Below, in pieces: positions 1 through 7,703 of a DNA stretch of 64,000 bases. Source of the DNA: Modicisalibacter ilicicola DSM 19980. GTDB taxonomy: Bacteria; Pseudomonadota; Gammaproteobacteria; Pseudomonadales; Halomonadaceae. The notes below the pieces were generated by a model. It saw nothing but the letters and a program-made list of their open reading frames with translations. It made no database searches and had not been told where the DNA came from. Position 1 is the stretch's first letter; each line of letters starts with the position of its first letter. The stretch covers positions 45,228 to 109,227 of the forward strand of contig NZ_FQUJ01000014.1 of NCBI RefSeq assembly GCF_900128925.1. Direction: 5' to 3'. The translations under genes and the position numbers were made by a program.

Positions 1-238
1 GGGCGAGCAGCCGGAGCAGGCCGAACTCTTCTTCAACTTCTATTTCGTGATGACCGGTCTGCATGCGCTGCACATGCTGGTCGGGCTGGGGGTACTGGGC
101 GTGATCGCCACAGTGGCATGGCGCTGGCGCAACCCTCCCCGCATCGCTCGCCAGGTGCAGATAAGCGGGCTTTACTGGGCCTTCGTGGATGTCATCTGGG
201 TGATCGTTTTCTCCTTGCTGTATCTGTCGCGAGTCTGA
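1..238 (+). CDS. Haem-copper oxidase subunit III, C-terminal part (5' end outside window)
   Basis: This is the last roughly 78 codons of a membrane subunit of a haem-copper oxidase, open from the window edge. The visible part has two hydrophobic segments. One contains MTGLHALHMLVGLG and the last contains YWAFVDVIWVIVFSLLYL, which is the usual final helix of the subunit III family, a structural subunit without redox centres. A small subunit IV-like gene follows 11 bases later, so this is the end of an oxidase operon. The protein could be a cytochrome c oxidase subunit III or a NorE-type protein of nitric oxide reductase clusters. The catalytic subunits lie outside the window, so I cannot decide between them. 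Confidence 0.85.
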   Translation, partial: GEQPEQAELFFNFYFVMTGLHALHMLVGLGVLGVIATVAWRWRNPPRIARQVQISGLYWAFVDVIWVIVFSLLYLSRV

Positions 239-249
239 AGGAGTCGCTT

Positions 250-513
250 ATGAGGGTCGTGACCACCCTTTTCGTTACCTGGCTCTGCCTGCTGGTATTG
301 CTGGGCATTTCCGTCACCAGCGTGGTGATGCTGTCGCTCCCATGGAGCCTGGTGGCCGTCGCCGCCTGTGCGCTGAGCATGATCCTGCTCATCCTGGTCC
401 TGTTCATGGACCTCAAGCACAGCCGCGGACTGACCCGGGTATACGCCACCGGCGCCACTCTCTGGCTGGCCTTTCTGATCACCTTGACCCTGGCGGACTA
501 CCTGACCCGCTGA
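250..513 (+). CDS. Small oxidase subunit IV-like membrane protein
   Basis: This 87-residue protein has three predicted membrane helices, at about residues 5-30, 34-56 and 62-84. It ends in LTLADYLTR, and the loop FMDLKHSRG follows the second helix. Size, topology and position after subunit III match the prokaryotic cytochrome c oxidase subunit IV / NorF family, whose members help assemble or stabilise the oxidase and bind no cofactor. The ATG was chosen because it follows the upstream stop at normal operon spacing, with GAAGGAG-like bases before it. Whether the oxidase reduces oxygen or belongs to nitric oxide metabolism cannot be told from this gene. Confidence 0.75.
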   Translation: MRVVTTLFVTWLCLLVLLGISVTSVVMLSLPWSLVAVAACALSMILLILVLFMDLKHSRGLTRVYATGATLWLAFLITLTLADYLTR

Positions 514-624
514 ATGACGGCCTTCTTCGGCAAGGGCCTCTGCGCCATCAGTGCATCCACGCTGGCATTGTGCTATTTGCGCTTGAAAACGCAGCCTTTC
601 CTTCGAATTGAAATCGCGGGTTTT

Positions 625-654
625 CGAGAAAATGTCGACACGGCAATTTTCTCG
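625..654. repeat. Inverted repeat just upstream of the L,D-transpeptidase gene
   Basis: CGAGAAAAT and ATTTTCTCG form a perfect 9-bp inverted repeat separated by 12 bases. It ends 10 bases before the ATG of the transpeptidase gene. It could be a leader hairpin or an operator. There is no T-run after it, so it is not an obvious terminator. Confidence 0.4.
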
Positions 655-664
655 GAACCCCCTC

Positions 665-1321
665 ATGAAGAAATGGCTCGCCTGTATGCTTCTGGCCGGT
701 CTCCTGGGCTCGGCTGTCACCCCCTCCCTGGCCGATATCGACGCTTCGGAATCACAGGCAACGCCAGGGCTTTCCACGCTTCAGTCGCTCTGGGAATCTC
801 TCGACGCCCCGGCACGCCCGCTCGATGTGAGCCAGGACGAGCCCTGGGTGTATATCGACCTGCTCAAGCGCGAGCTCTCCGTCTTTCGGAATGGCGCACG
901 TCTCGAGAGCATTCCCTATCTGGCCTACGGTGCCGCGGGCGCCGAGGAAGTCCGCCTGCGCGGCAGCAAGCAGACGCCGACCGGCGTATTCGCCATCCGG
1001 CGCATCAATCGGCAAAGCAAGTTCCGCCTGTTCTTCGGCATCGACTACCCGACGCCGCAGGTCGCCCATAGCGCCTGGGAAGACGGCATCCTGTCCGACG
1101 AGCAATATCAGTACTATCTCGATTACCGGGCGCGCTATGGCGTCGCTCCGGCGGACACACCGCTGGGAGGGTACATCGGCATCCACGGGCTCGGACGCAG
1201 CCCGCTGTGGATCCATCGCAAGCGCGACTGGACCGCCGGCTGCGTCGCGGTCACCAACGACGAGATCCAGGCTCTCGACAAGTGGCTGGATGTGGGCACG
1301 AAGGTGGTGATTCGCGGTTAG
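665..1321 (+). CDS. Secreted L,D-transpeptidase (YkuD/ErfK family)
   Basis: The 218-residue protein begins with a signal peptide, a KK positive end and the hydrophobic stretch LACMLLAGLLGSAV, with a likely cut after SLA. The YkuD domain fills the rest. The conserved histidine lies in GYIGIHGLG and the catalytic cysteine in DWTAGCVAVTNDE, the SxGC-type signature near the C-terminus. Family members act in the periplasm and form 3-3 peptidoglycan cross-links or attach proteins to peptidoglycan through a cysteine thioester. The ATG before MKKWLACML was chosen over an upstream in-frame start because it places the signal peptide at the N-terminus. The gene looks monocistronic and converges on the DUF1439 gene 7 bases later. 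Confidence 0.88.
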   Translation: MKKWLACMLLAGLLGSAVTPSLADIDASESQATPGLSTLQSLWESLDAPARPLDVSQDEPWVYIDLLKRELSVFRNGARLESIPYLAYGAAGAEEVRLRGSKQTPTGVFAIRRINRQSKFRLFFGIDYPTPQVAHSAWEDGILSDEQYQYYLDYRARYGVAPADTPLGGYIGIHGLGRSPLWIHRKRDWTAGCVAVTNDEIQALDKWLDVGTKVVIRG

Positions 1322-1328
1322 GTGAACA

Positions 1329-1880
1329 CTATCGTCCGGGGGCGAACACCAGCCGCCCGGGCTCCGTGCGCAGCGTCATGCCCCGGGCCAGCGCCCGGGT
1401 CCCCCAGCCGGCCTCGTCGAGCCGATACACGGGCACGGTCTCCAGCCGCTGGGCCACGAGTCGTGCGGCCATCTGCGTCACAGGAGTCAGATCGATGGGC
1501 ATCCAGGGGGCGTTGACACGACTGTCCAGCAGCTGCAACCGACGAATGTAGATGGCCCCCTCTTCGGCGTCGAAGTAGGGCGTTCCTTCCAGACTCAATT
1601 CGATATCTGCAGGAAGCCGTGAGGCCAGCGCACTGAAAGTGGCCTGGCCGGCCACCTCGAGCAGTACGGTGTCGCGGCCTTCCGGCCCCACCGTGATGTC
1701 CGTGGAGTCCAGCGTGAGCGACAGCGGCGATCCCGCGCGCAGCTGCTCGCGGTCGAAATCCGCCACGGCCTTTTGCAGATGACGCTCCAGCGTGGCCTCG
1801 CTTACCGAGGACGACATCATGTTGGCACAGCCGGTCAGCAGCATCAGGCCAGCCAGCAGCACCCTCTTCGACCAACGCAT
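1329..1880 (-). CDS. DUF1439 (YceB-like) lipoprotein
   Basis: The 183-residue protein starts with MRWSKRVLLAG and the lipobox LLTGC, so it should be lipidated at about residue 18 and anchored to a membrane facing the periplasm. The rest resembles the DUF1439/YceB family, including a C-terminal region with NAPWMPIDLTPVTQMAARL. The family is thought to have a lipid-binding-type fold, but its role is unknown. The start was chosen to place the lipobox correctly; longer in-frame starts would bury it. The promoter should lie between 1880 and the terminator at 1971. Confidence 0.8.
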   Translation of the reverse strand: MRWSKRVLLAGLMLLTGCANMMSSSVSEATLERHLQKAVADFDREQLRAGSPLSLTLDSTDITVGPEGRDTVLLEVAGQATFSALASRLPADIELSLEGTPYFDAEEGAIYIRRLQLLDSRVNAPWMPIDLTPVTQMAARLVAQRLETVPVYRLDEAGWGTRALARGMTLRTEPGRLVFAPGR

Positions 1881-1970
1881 AGTGAATTCCAATCGAGACG
1901 GCATGTCCGTGCATCTTGCCTCAGCGTGGGAGGCCAGGCCAGGGGTTACGCAAGCGACGTTATCCGGAAA

Positions 1971-2003
1971 CAAAAAAACCGACCTCGGGGGGGAGAGGTC
2001 GGT
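1971..2003 (-). terminator. Rho-independent terminator for the rutR-like gene
   Basis: ACCGACCTC and GAGGTCGGT form a perfect 9-bp stem with an 8-base loop. Read on the minus strand, the stem is followed by a run of seven T. It lies about 95 bases after the stop of the TetR-family gene and separates it from the DUF1439 gene. Confidence 0.88.
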
Positions 2004-2096
2004 AAATAGTGAGGTGTTCGAACGGGACAAATCATCGAACAATTACAAGTTAACCCATAAGTCTTTCTCGTACAAGTTTTGTACAATAGTTTTTAT

Positions 2097-2741
2097 TCAT
2101 GGGCCAGCCGAAACGCCGCACCCCTTGAGGATCACGCCGCAGAGAAAATCGGTGATTCGCCGGTAATCCGTCTCGCTGAGCGCCTCCCGATCGGTGATGC
2201 CCAGTACCTGAGCCTCGAAATCGGCGTAGTGCTGGGTCGACGACCAGATCAGGAAGATCAGCCACACCGGATCCACCGGGTCCATCAGCCCCTTGTCGGC
2301 CCACTGCTCGAATACCCGGGCCCGAGCCTGGACCCACTCGCGCAGCTCGCCGCGCAGATACTCCTGAAGAAAAGGGGCGCCCTGGAGTATCTCCGCAGCG
2401 AACAGGCGAGAACCTTGCGGATGGCGACGGGTGAGTTCCATCTTGCTGCGAATGAAGGCCTCCAGGACCTCGGCGGGGTCGTCCTCGATGCTTATGTCGT
2501 CGAGCATGGCATTCCAGCGCGCCATCATGCGCTCCAGCAGGGTCACGTAGAGCTGGCGCTTGCTGCCCACGTAGTACAGGACGTTGGACTTGGGCAACCC
2601 CGCCGCCTCGGCGATGCCCTGGACGCTGGCTCCCCGGTAGCCATGACAGGCGAAGACCTGTTCCGCCGCGGCGAGGATCGCCTGCTCGTTGCGCTGGCGC
2701 GCGTGGGTGCTGTCCGATGAAACAAGGGTCGTCATTGTCAT
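2097..2741 (-). CDS. rutR: RutR-type TetR-family repressor
   Basis: The 214-residue regulator has an N-terminal TetR helix-turn-helix (QGIAEAAGLPKSNVLYY, about residues 42-60). Its C-terminal ligand domain resembles E. coli RutR, most clearly in IFLIWSSTQHYADF, close to RutR's IFMIWASTQHYADF. RutR senses uracil and thymine and controls pyrimidine and purine use. Here the gene is divergent from xdhABC-guaD, and the shared intergenic region holds a near-perfect RutR site, so it most likely controls itself and purine catabolism. Two ATG codons lie close together at the start (MTMTTL); the first is given. The effector in this organism is not known. Confidence 0.88.
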   Translation of the reverse strand: MTMTTLVSSDSTHARQRNEQAILAAAEQVFACHGYRGASVQGIAEAAGLPKSNVLYYVGSKRQLYVTLLERMMARWNAMLDDISIEDDPAEVLEAFIRSKMELTRRHPQGSRLFAAEILQGAPFLQEYLRGELREWVQARARVFEQWADKGLMDPVDPVWLIFLIWSSTQHYADFEAQVLGITDREALSETDYRRITDFLCGVILKGCGVSAGP

Positions 2742-2822
2742 TACTCGCTTGCGGCTTCGCTCAGGCCATCTGGCGCGTCGGATCTTGCACTCGCCCGCAC
2801 TTTGCGCCACGCTAAATGCATC

Positions 2823-2838
2823 TTGACCATTTGGTCAG
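2823..2838. promoter_or_regulatory. RutR operator
   Basis: TTGACCATTTGGTCAG matches the published RutR consensus TTGACCANNTGGTCAA at every fixed position but the last. Its core TGACCA-TT-TGGTCA is a perfect palindrome. It lies between the divergent repressor and xdhA genes, 58 bases before the xdhA start, so one bound dimer could cover both promoters. Confidence 0.85.
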
Positions 2839-2895
2839 GTGCTATCAAGTATCGATGCACCGCCTCGTGACCCAATAACAACGAGCGCTTCCCTT

Positions 2896-4377
2896 ATGAT
2901 CGACTTCTACCTGAACGGCCGGCGCCAGCAGTGCGCCGACGTGAGTCCAGATACCAGCGTACTGGAGCTGCTGCGCCTTCGGCTCGGCCAGACCGGCACC
3001 AAGGAGGGCTGTGCCTCGGGTGACTGCGGCGCCTGCACCGTGGCCATCGGCGAGCCCGATGGCCGGGGCAACCTTTCCTATCACAGCGCCAATGCCTGCA
3101 TCATGCCGGCTCATCAGCTCAAAGGGCGCCATCTGGTGACCGTGGAGGGCCTGGCGCGGGGCGATGCCCTGCACCCTGCCCAGGCCGCCATGGTCGATTG
3201 CCACGCCAGCCAGTGTGGCTTCTGTACCCCGGGCATCGTCATGTCGCTGTTCACCCTGCACCAGGGGCAGCGCCAGCACCCCGCCCCCCTGACCCAGCAA
3301 CGCCTGGAGTCGGCACTGGGCGGCAACCTGTGCCGCTGTACCGGCTATCGACCGATTCGCGACGCCGCGCTGTGCATGGCGGACTATCCGGACACCCATC
3401 CGCTCTGGGCCGATGATCCCGACCTGGCGGGCAATGTCGAGGCGCTCGACAGGGACGCCACGACGATCCCGGCCCGATCTAGCCCGGGCAAGGCGGTCGG
3501 CCATTTCGACTCACCCACCGATATCGCCACCCTGCGCGAGCTTCGCAAGGAGCGCCCTGGCTCACGCCTGGTGGCCGGGGCCACGGACCTGTGGCTGGAG
3601 ACCACCCAGCAGCTCAAGCCCCTCGAGGACCTCATCGACGTGCGCCAGGTGGCCGAACTCACCACCATAGACGAGACCCCCGCAGGCTTTTGGATCGGTG
3701 CAGCGGTGACCTTCAGTCGCCTCGAACCGCTGTTCGCGGAGCACTACCCGGCCTTCGCGCACCTCATGCACCGCTTTGCCTCCGCCCAGATCCGCAACCG
3801 CGCCACCCTGGGCGGCAACGTCGCCAACGCCTCGCCCATCGGCGACACGCCGCCGGTCTTGCTGGCGCTGGACGCCAGGCTGCAGCTGGACGGCCCCGGG
3901 GGGCCGCGGGAGATCGCCATCGCCGACTTCTTCCTGGATTACCGCAAGACGGCACTGAAGGAGGGCGAATTCCTCCGCGCGCTCTTCCTGCCACGCCTCG
4001 ACAACGACCGTCAGTTGAAGGTCTGGAAACTCTCCAAGCGTCGCGAGGACGACATCTCCGCGGTGCTCGGCGCCTTCGCCTGGCGTCTGGAGGACGGGAA
4101 GATGCGTGACGTGCATCTCGCCTTCGGCGGCATGGCCGCCATCCCCAAGCGCGCGGCCCAGGCCGAGGCCGCCCTGGAGGGGCAGGCTCCCGGCCAGCCT
4201 GCCTTCACGACGGCCCTGGCGGCCTTGTACCGGGAGTTCCAGCCTCTGAGCGATGTGCGCGGCTCCCGCGAATACCGCCTGCTGGCCGCCGGCAATCTGC
4301 TTGAACGCCTGCGACTATGCCTGGATACCGACCACGAACCCCACGCGGAGGTGTGTCTCGATGCGTACGCTCACTGA
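2896..4377 (+). CDS. xdhA: Xanthine dehydrogenase small subunit (FeS and FAD domains)
   Basis: The 493-residue subunit carries the electron-transfer part of xanthine dehydrogenase, which oxidises hypoxanthine to xanthine and urate in the cytoplasm. The N-terminal ferredoxin domain has cysteines C39, C44, C47 and C68. The second [2Fe-2S] domain has C107, C110, C146 and C148 in QCGFC and CRCTG. An FAD-binding domain follows, with LVAGATD (about 225-231) and ATLGGNVANASPIGD, and then the CO-dehydrogenase flavoprotein C-terminal domain. The ATG before MIDFYLNG was chosen because homologues start there. The gene overlaps xdhB by 17 bases, so the two are translated together. The RutR operator lies just upstream. 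Confidence 0.93.
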   Translation: MIDFYLNGRRQQCADVSPDTSVLELLRLRLGQTGTKEGCASGDCGACTVAIGEPDGRGNLSYHSANACIMPAHQLKGRHLVTVEGLARGDALHPAQAAMVDCHASQCGFCTPGIVMSLFTLHQGQRQHPAPLTQQRLESALGGNLCRCTGYRPIRDAALCMADYPDTHPLWADDPDLAGNVEALDRDATTIPARSSPGKAVGHFDSPTDIATLRELRKERPGSRLVAGATDLWLETTQQLKPLEDLIDVRQVAELTTIDETPAGFWIGAAVTFSRLEPLFAEHYPAFAHLMHRFASAQIRNRATLGGNVANASPIGDTPPVLLALDARLQLDGPGGPREIAIADFFLDYRKTALKEGEFLRALFLPRLDNDRQLKVWKLSKRREDDISAVLGAFAWRLEDGKMRDVHLAFGGMAAIPKRAAQAEAALEGQAPGQPAFTTALAALYREFQPLSDVRGSREYRLLAAGNLLERLRLCLDTDHEPHAEVCLDAYAH

Positions 4378-6820
4378 TATTTCCCGAGACTCCGCCAAGG
4401 CACGTCGCGAACAACAGGATGCCAACAAGGGCGATGGCCCCCTGGCCCGAGACACGACGGCCGAGGCGAATCGGGATGAAAATCGTCGTCATGCTCGCGC
4501 CCACGAAAGTGCCATCAAGCACGTGACCGGCCGCGCCGCCTATATCGATGATATCCCCGCCCCGGGCGATGCCCTGCATGTCGCCCTGGGCCTCTCTCCG
4601 GTGGCCCACGGCCGATTGACCCGTCTCGATCTGGAAAGGGTCAAGCGTGCCCCGGGGGTGGTGGACGCAATCACCATCGTCGACGTGCCCGGCCACACCG
4701 ACATCGGCCCGGTGTTTCCCGGCGACCCGCTGTTCGTCGACGACGAGATCAGTTACGTCGGCCAGACCCTGTTCGCCGTTGCCGCCACCAGTTACAAGGC
4801 CGCGCGCCTGGCGGTAAAGGAAGCCGTGATCGAGATCGACGAGCAGCCGGCCAGCCTCGATGCACTCGCCGCCGCCGAGGCCAGCGACGTCGTGCGCCCC
4901 ACTCACGTGCAGCAGCGCGGCGACTGGCAACGGGCGCTGGACGACGCGCCTCACGTGCTCGAAGGCGAGCAGTTCGTCGGCGGTCAGGAACACTTCTACC
5001 TCGAGGGCCAGGCCTGCCTGGTCACCCCGAGCGAGGATGAGGGTGTGGTGGTCTACACCTCCAACCAGCACCCCAGCGAAACCCAGAAGCTGGTGGCCGA
5101 GGTACTCGACGTGCCCTTTCATGCGGTGACCGTGGAGACCCGGCGCATGGGCGGCGGCTTCGGCGGCAAGGAGACCCAGGCCTCGCCCTGGGCCTGCATC
5201 GCCGCGCTGGTCGCCCGGCGCACCGGCCGCGCCGCGCGCCTGCGCCTGCCCCGGGCCGAGGACACCCGCGCCACCGGCAAGCGCCACCCCTTCCACAATC
5301 GCTACCGGTTGGGCTTCGACGGCCGGGGCGTGATCCAGGGGGGCGATGTCACCGTGATCGGCGATTGCGGCTACTCCCCGGATCTTTCCGAGGCGGTGGT
5401 CGATCGCGCCATGTTCCATGCCGACAACGCCTACTCCCTGGGCGATGCCCGGGTGACCGGCATTCGGGCCCGCACCCATACCGCCTCGAATACCGCCTTT
5501 CGCGGCTTCGGCGGCCCCCAGGGCATGATGATCGTCGAGGCGGCGATGGACGACATCGCCCGCCATGTCGGCGAAGACCCGCTGACGGTACGCAAGCGCA
5601 ACCTCTACCGCCCCGGTCGCGACGTGACCCACTACGGCCAGACCGTGGAACAGCTCGATCTGCTGGCGGAGATCATCGAACGCCTGGAAGAGAGCAGCGA
5701 CTACTGGCAGCGTCGTCGGGACGTCAGCGACTACAATGCCCGGAATCCGGTCCTCAAGAAGGGGCTCTCCCTGACCCCGGTGAAGTTCGGCATCTCCTTC
5801 ACCGCCAAGCACCTCAACCAGGCCGGCGCGCTGCTGCACGTCTATACCGATGGCAGCGTGATGATCAACCACGGTGGCACCGAGATGGGCCAGGGCCTGC
5901 ATACCAAGGTCTGCCAGGTGGCGGCCCGGGAACTGGGCCTCGATCTCGAGCAGGTGCGCATCACTGCCACCCGCACCGACAAGGTGCCCAACACCTCGCC
6001 CACCGCCGCCTCCAGCGGTGCCGATCTCAACGGCATGGCCGCTCGGGACGCCGCCAGTCAGGTCCGTGAGCGGCTGTTCGACTTCGCCGCCGAACATTAC
6101 GCTCTCGATCGCGAGGGCATGCGCCTGGAGGATGGCGAACTGATCGCCGGTCATGGCGAGAGCGAACGGCGCATCGCCTGGGGCGAACTGGTGCAGGCGG
6201 CCTATCTGGGACGCATCTCGCTCTCTGCCAAGGGGTTCTACTCCACGCCGCTGATCCACTACGATCGCGCCACCGGCAGGGGCCGACCCTTCTATTACTA
6301 CGCTCACGGTGCTGCCGTCTCCGAGGTCATGATCGACACCCTCACCGGTGAATACCGCGTGACCCGGGTGGACATCCTTCACGACGTCGGCGACTCGCTG
6401 AATCCGGCCATCGACATGGGCCAGGTCGAGGGCGGTTTCATCCAGGGCATGGGTTGGCTGACCAGCGAGGAACTCAAGTGGGACGACAAGGGGCGGCTGA
6501 TCAGCGACGGCCCCTCCACCTACAAGATTCCCGCCTTCGGCGATCTGCCGCCGGTGTTCAACGTCGAACTGCTGCAAGGCCATCCGAATTCGCAAGCCAG
6601 CATCTATCGCTCCAAGGCGGTCGGCGAGCCGCCGTTGATGCTGGGCATCTCGGTGTGGTCGGCGCTGCGCGACGCCCTGGCCAGCCTGGTCGATTACCGC
6701 CACTGCCCGCGTCTGGACACCCCGGCCACCCCGGAGCGCGTGCTGATGGTCGCCGAAGCGCTGCGTGATTCCACCCGGGCGGGAAGCACGCAGCCGGAGA
6801 CGAGCGATGACCCCGTGTAA
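4361..6820 (+). CDS. xdhB: Xanthine dehydrogenase molybdenum-binding large subunit
   Basis: This 819-residue subunit holds the molybdopterin active site. Visible family landmarks are MGGGFGGKE (about 264-271), TAFRGFGGPQGM, the cofactor-contact motif GGTEMGQGLHTK, and VGEPPLML near residue 755, which contains the catalytic glutamate. Upstream of the first conserved motif (HVTGRAAYIDD) there is a charged N-terminal stretch of about 50 residues rich in Arg, Asp and Ala, longer than in many homologues. It starts inside xdhA and its end overlaps xdhC by 14 bases. It should work as a heterotetramer with XdhA. Confidence 0.93.
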   Translation: MRTLTDISRDSAKARREQQDANKGDGPLARDTTAEANRDENRRHARAHESAIKHVTGRAAYIDDIPAPGDALHVALGLSPVAHGRLTRLDLERVKRAPGVVDAITIVDVPGHTDIGPVFPGDPLFVDDEISYVGQTLFAVAATSYKAARLAVKEAVIEIDEQPASLDALAAAEASDVVRPTHVQQRGDWQRALDDAPHVLEGEQFVGGQEHFYLEGQACLVTPSEDEGVVVYTSNQHPSETQKLVAEVLDVPFHAVTVETRRMGGGFGGKETQASPWACIAALVARRTGRAARLRLPRAEDTRATGKRHPFHNRYRLGFDGRGVIQGGDVTVIGDCGYSPDLSEAVVDRAMFHADNAYSLGDARVTGIRARTHTASNTAFRGFGGPQGMMIVEAAMDDIARHVGEDPLTVRKRNLYRPGRDVTHYGQTVEQLDLLAEIIERLEESSDYWQRRRDVSDYNARNPVLKKGLSLTPVKFGISFTAKHLNQAGALLHVYTDGSVMINHGGTEMGQGLHTKVCQVAARELGLDLEQVRITATRTDKVPNTSPTAASSGADLNGMAARDAASQVRERLFDFAAEHYALDREGMRLEDGELIAGHGESERRIAWGELVQAAYLGRISLSAKGFYSTPLIHYDRATGRGRPFYYYAHGAAVSEVMIDTLTGEYRVTRVDILHDVGDSLNPAIDMGQVEGGFIQGMGWLTSEELKWDDKGRLISDGPSTYKIPAFGDLPPVFNVELLQGHPNSQASIYRSKAVGEPPLMLGISVWSALRDALASLVDYRHCPRLDTPATPERVLMVAEALRDSTRAGSTQPETSDDPV

Positions 6821-7703
6821 GGAGCCCTGGCCTGGCGGTGCCCGGCCCGGTGTCGTGAGCTGGCACGAAGCGCTGCATCGCCATCAGGTAGCGGCGCTTC
6901 CCCATGCGCTGGCCAGCGTGGTGGGCACGGCAGGTTCCACCCCTCGCGAACCCGGCGCCAAGATGGTGATCACCGCGAACGAGGTCTTCGATACCCTCGG
7001 CGGCGGCACCTTCGAGTACCAGGTGATCGATAGCGCCCGGGAGGCCCTGAGTCGCGGGGAAAACGGTCCACGCCTGGAAGCCTTCGCCCTGGGGGGGCGC
7101 TCGGGGCAGTGCTGTGGCGGTTACGTGCACGTGCTGATCGAGCTCTTCGCCGGCGCCGAGATGACCATCGCCCTGTTCGGCGCCGGTCATGTGGGCCAGG
7201 CCCTGGTGGCGTTGATGACGCCGCTGCCCTGGCGGGTGTTCTGGCACGACAGCCGCTCGGGCGCCTTCCCGGCCTGGGCGGAAGGCCAGCCACGCCTCGA
7301 ATGTCTTCCCGGCCCAGACCCGGCCGCGGCGGTTGCGGCACTGCCGCCGGGAGCCCACGTTCTGGTGATGACCCACGACCACGGCGAAGACCGCGCCTTG
7401 ATCGACGCCCTGCTCGCTCGCGGCGACTGCGCCTCCATCGGCCTGATCGGCTCGGATAGCAAGTGGGCCAGCTTCCAGCGCCGCCTGCGCGATGCCGGCC
7501 ATGCCGAGGCGGCACTGGGGCAGGTGCGCTGTCCCATCGGCATCCCCGGCGCCAGGGGCAAGCATCCCTACGAGATTGCGCTGGCGGTCATGGCCGAGTT
7601 GCTGACCTTCAAACCCGCTGTCGAACGGTGTGATCAGCGGGGGGTCGCGCCCCGGGCATTGCGCGACGCATTCAAGAACGAACGGATGGGTTCTAGAGAA
7701 TGA
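6807..7703 (+). CDS. xdhC: XdhC, molybdenum cofactor chaperone for xanthine dehydrogenase
   Basis: The 298-residue protein has the XdhC/CoxI N-terminal region with VGTAGSTPREPGAKMVI and a C-terminal Rossmann domain with ALFGAGHVGQALV and GLIGSDSKWASFQRRL. XdhC binds the molybdenum cofactor, helps its sulfuration and delivers it to the large subunit. It is not part of the mature enzyme. The start overlaps xdhB, and the stop overlaps the guaD ATG as ATGA, so the four genes form one translationally coupled operon. Confidence 0.92.
   Translation: MTPCKEPWPGGARPGVVSWHEALHRHQVAALPHALASVVGTAGSTPREPGAKMVITANEVFDTLGGGTFEYQVIDSAREALSRGENGPRLEAFALGGRSGQCCGGYVHVLIELFAGAEMTIALFGAGHVGQALVALMTPLPWRVFWHDSRSGAFPAWAEGQPRLECLPGPDPAAAVAALPPGAHVLVMTHDHGEDRALIDALLARGDCASIGLIGSDSKWASFQRRLRDAGHAEAALGQVRCPIGIPGARGKHPYEIALAVMAELLTFKPAVERCDQRGVAPRALRDAFKNERMGSRE

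Noticed and set aside
1..513. Firm call as norEF (nitric oxide reductase accessory genes)
   Set aside because: Subunit III and IV-like genes occur in both cytochrome c oxidase and nor operons, and the catalytic genes are outside the window.
4205..6703. Long minus-strand open frame opposite xdhA and xdhB
   Set aside because: It lies wholly across from clear xdh genes with catalytic motifs. Its translation is Gly/His/Asp-rich low complexity with no family features, a usual shadow in GC-rich DNA.
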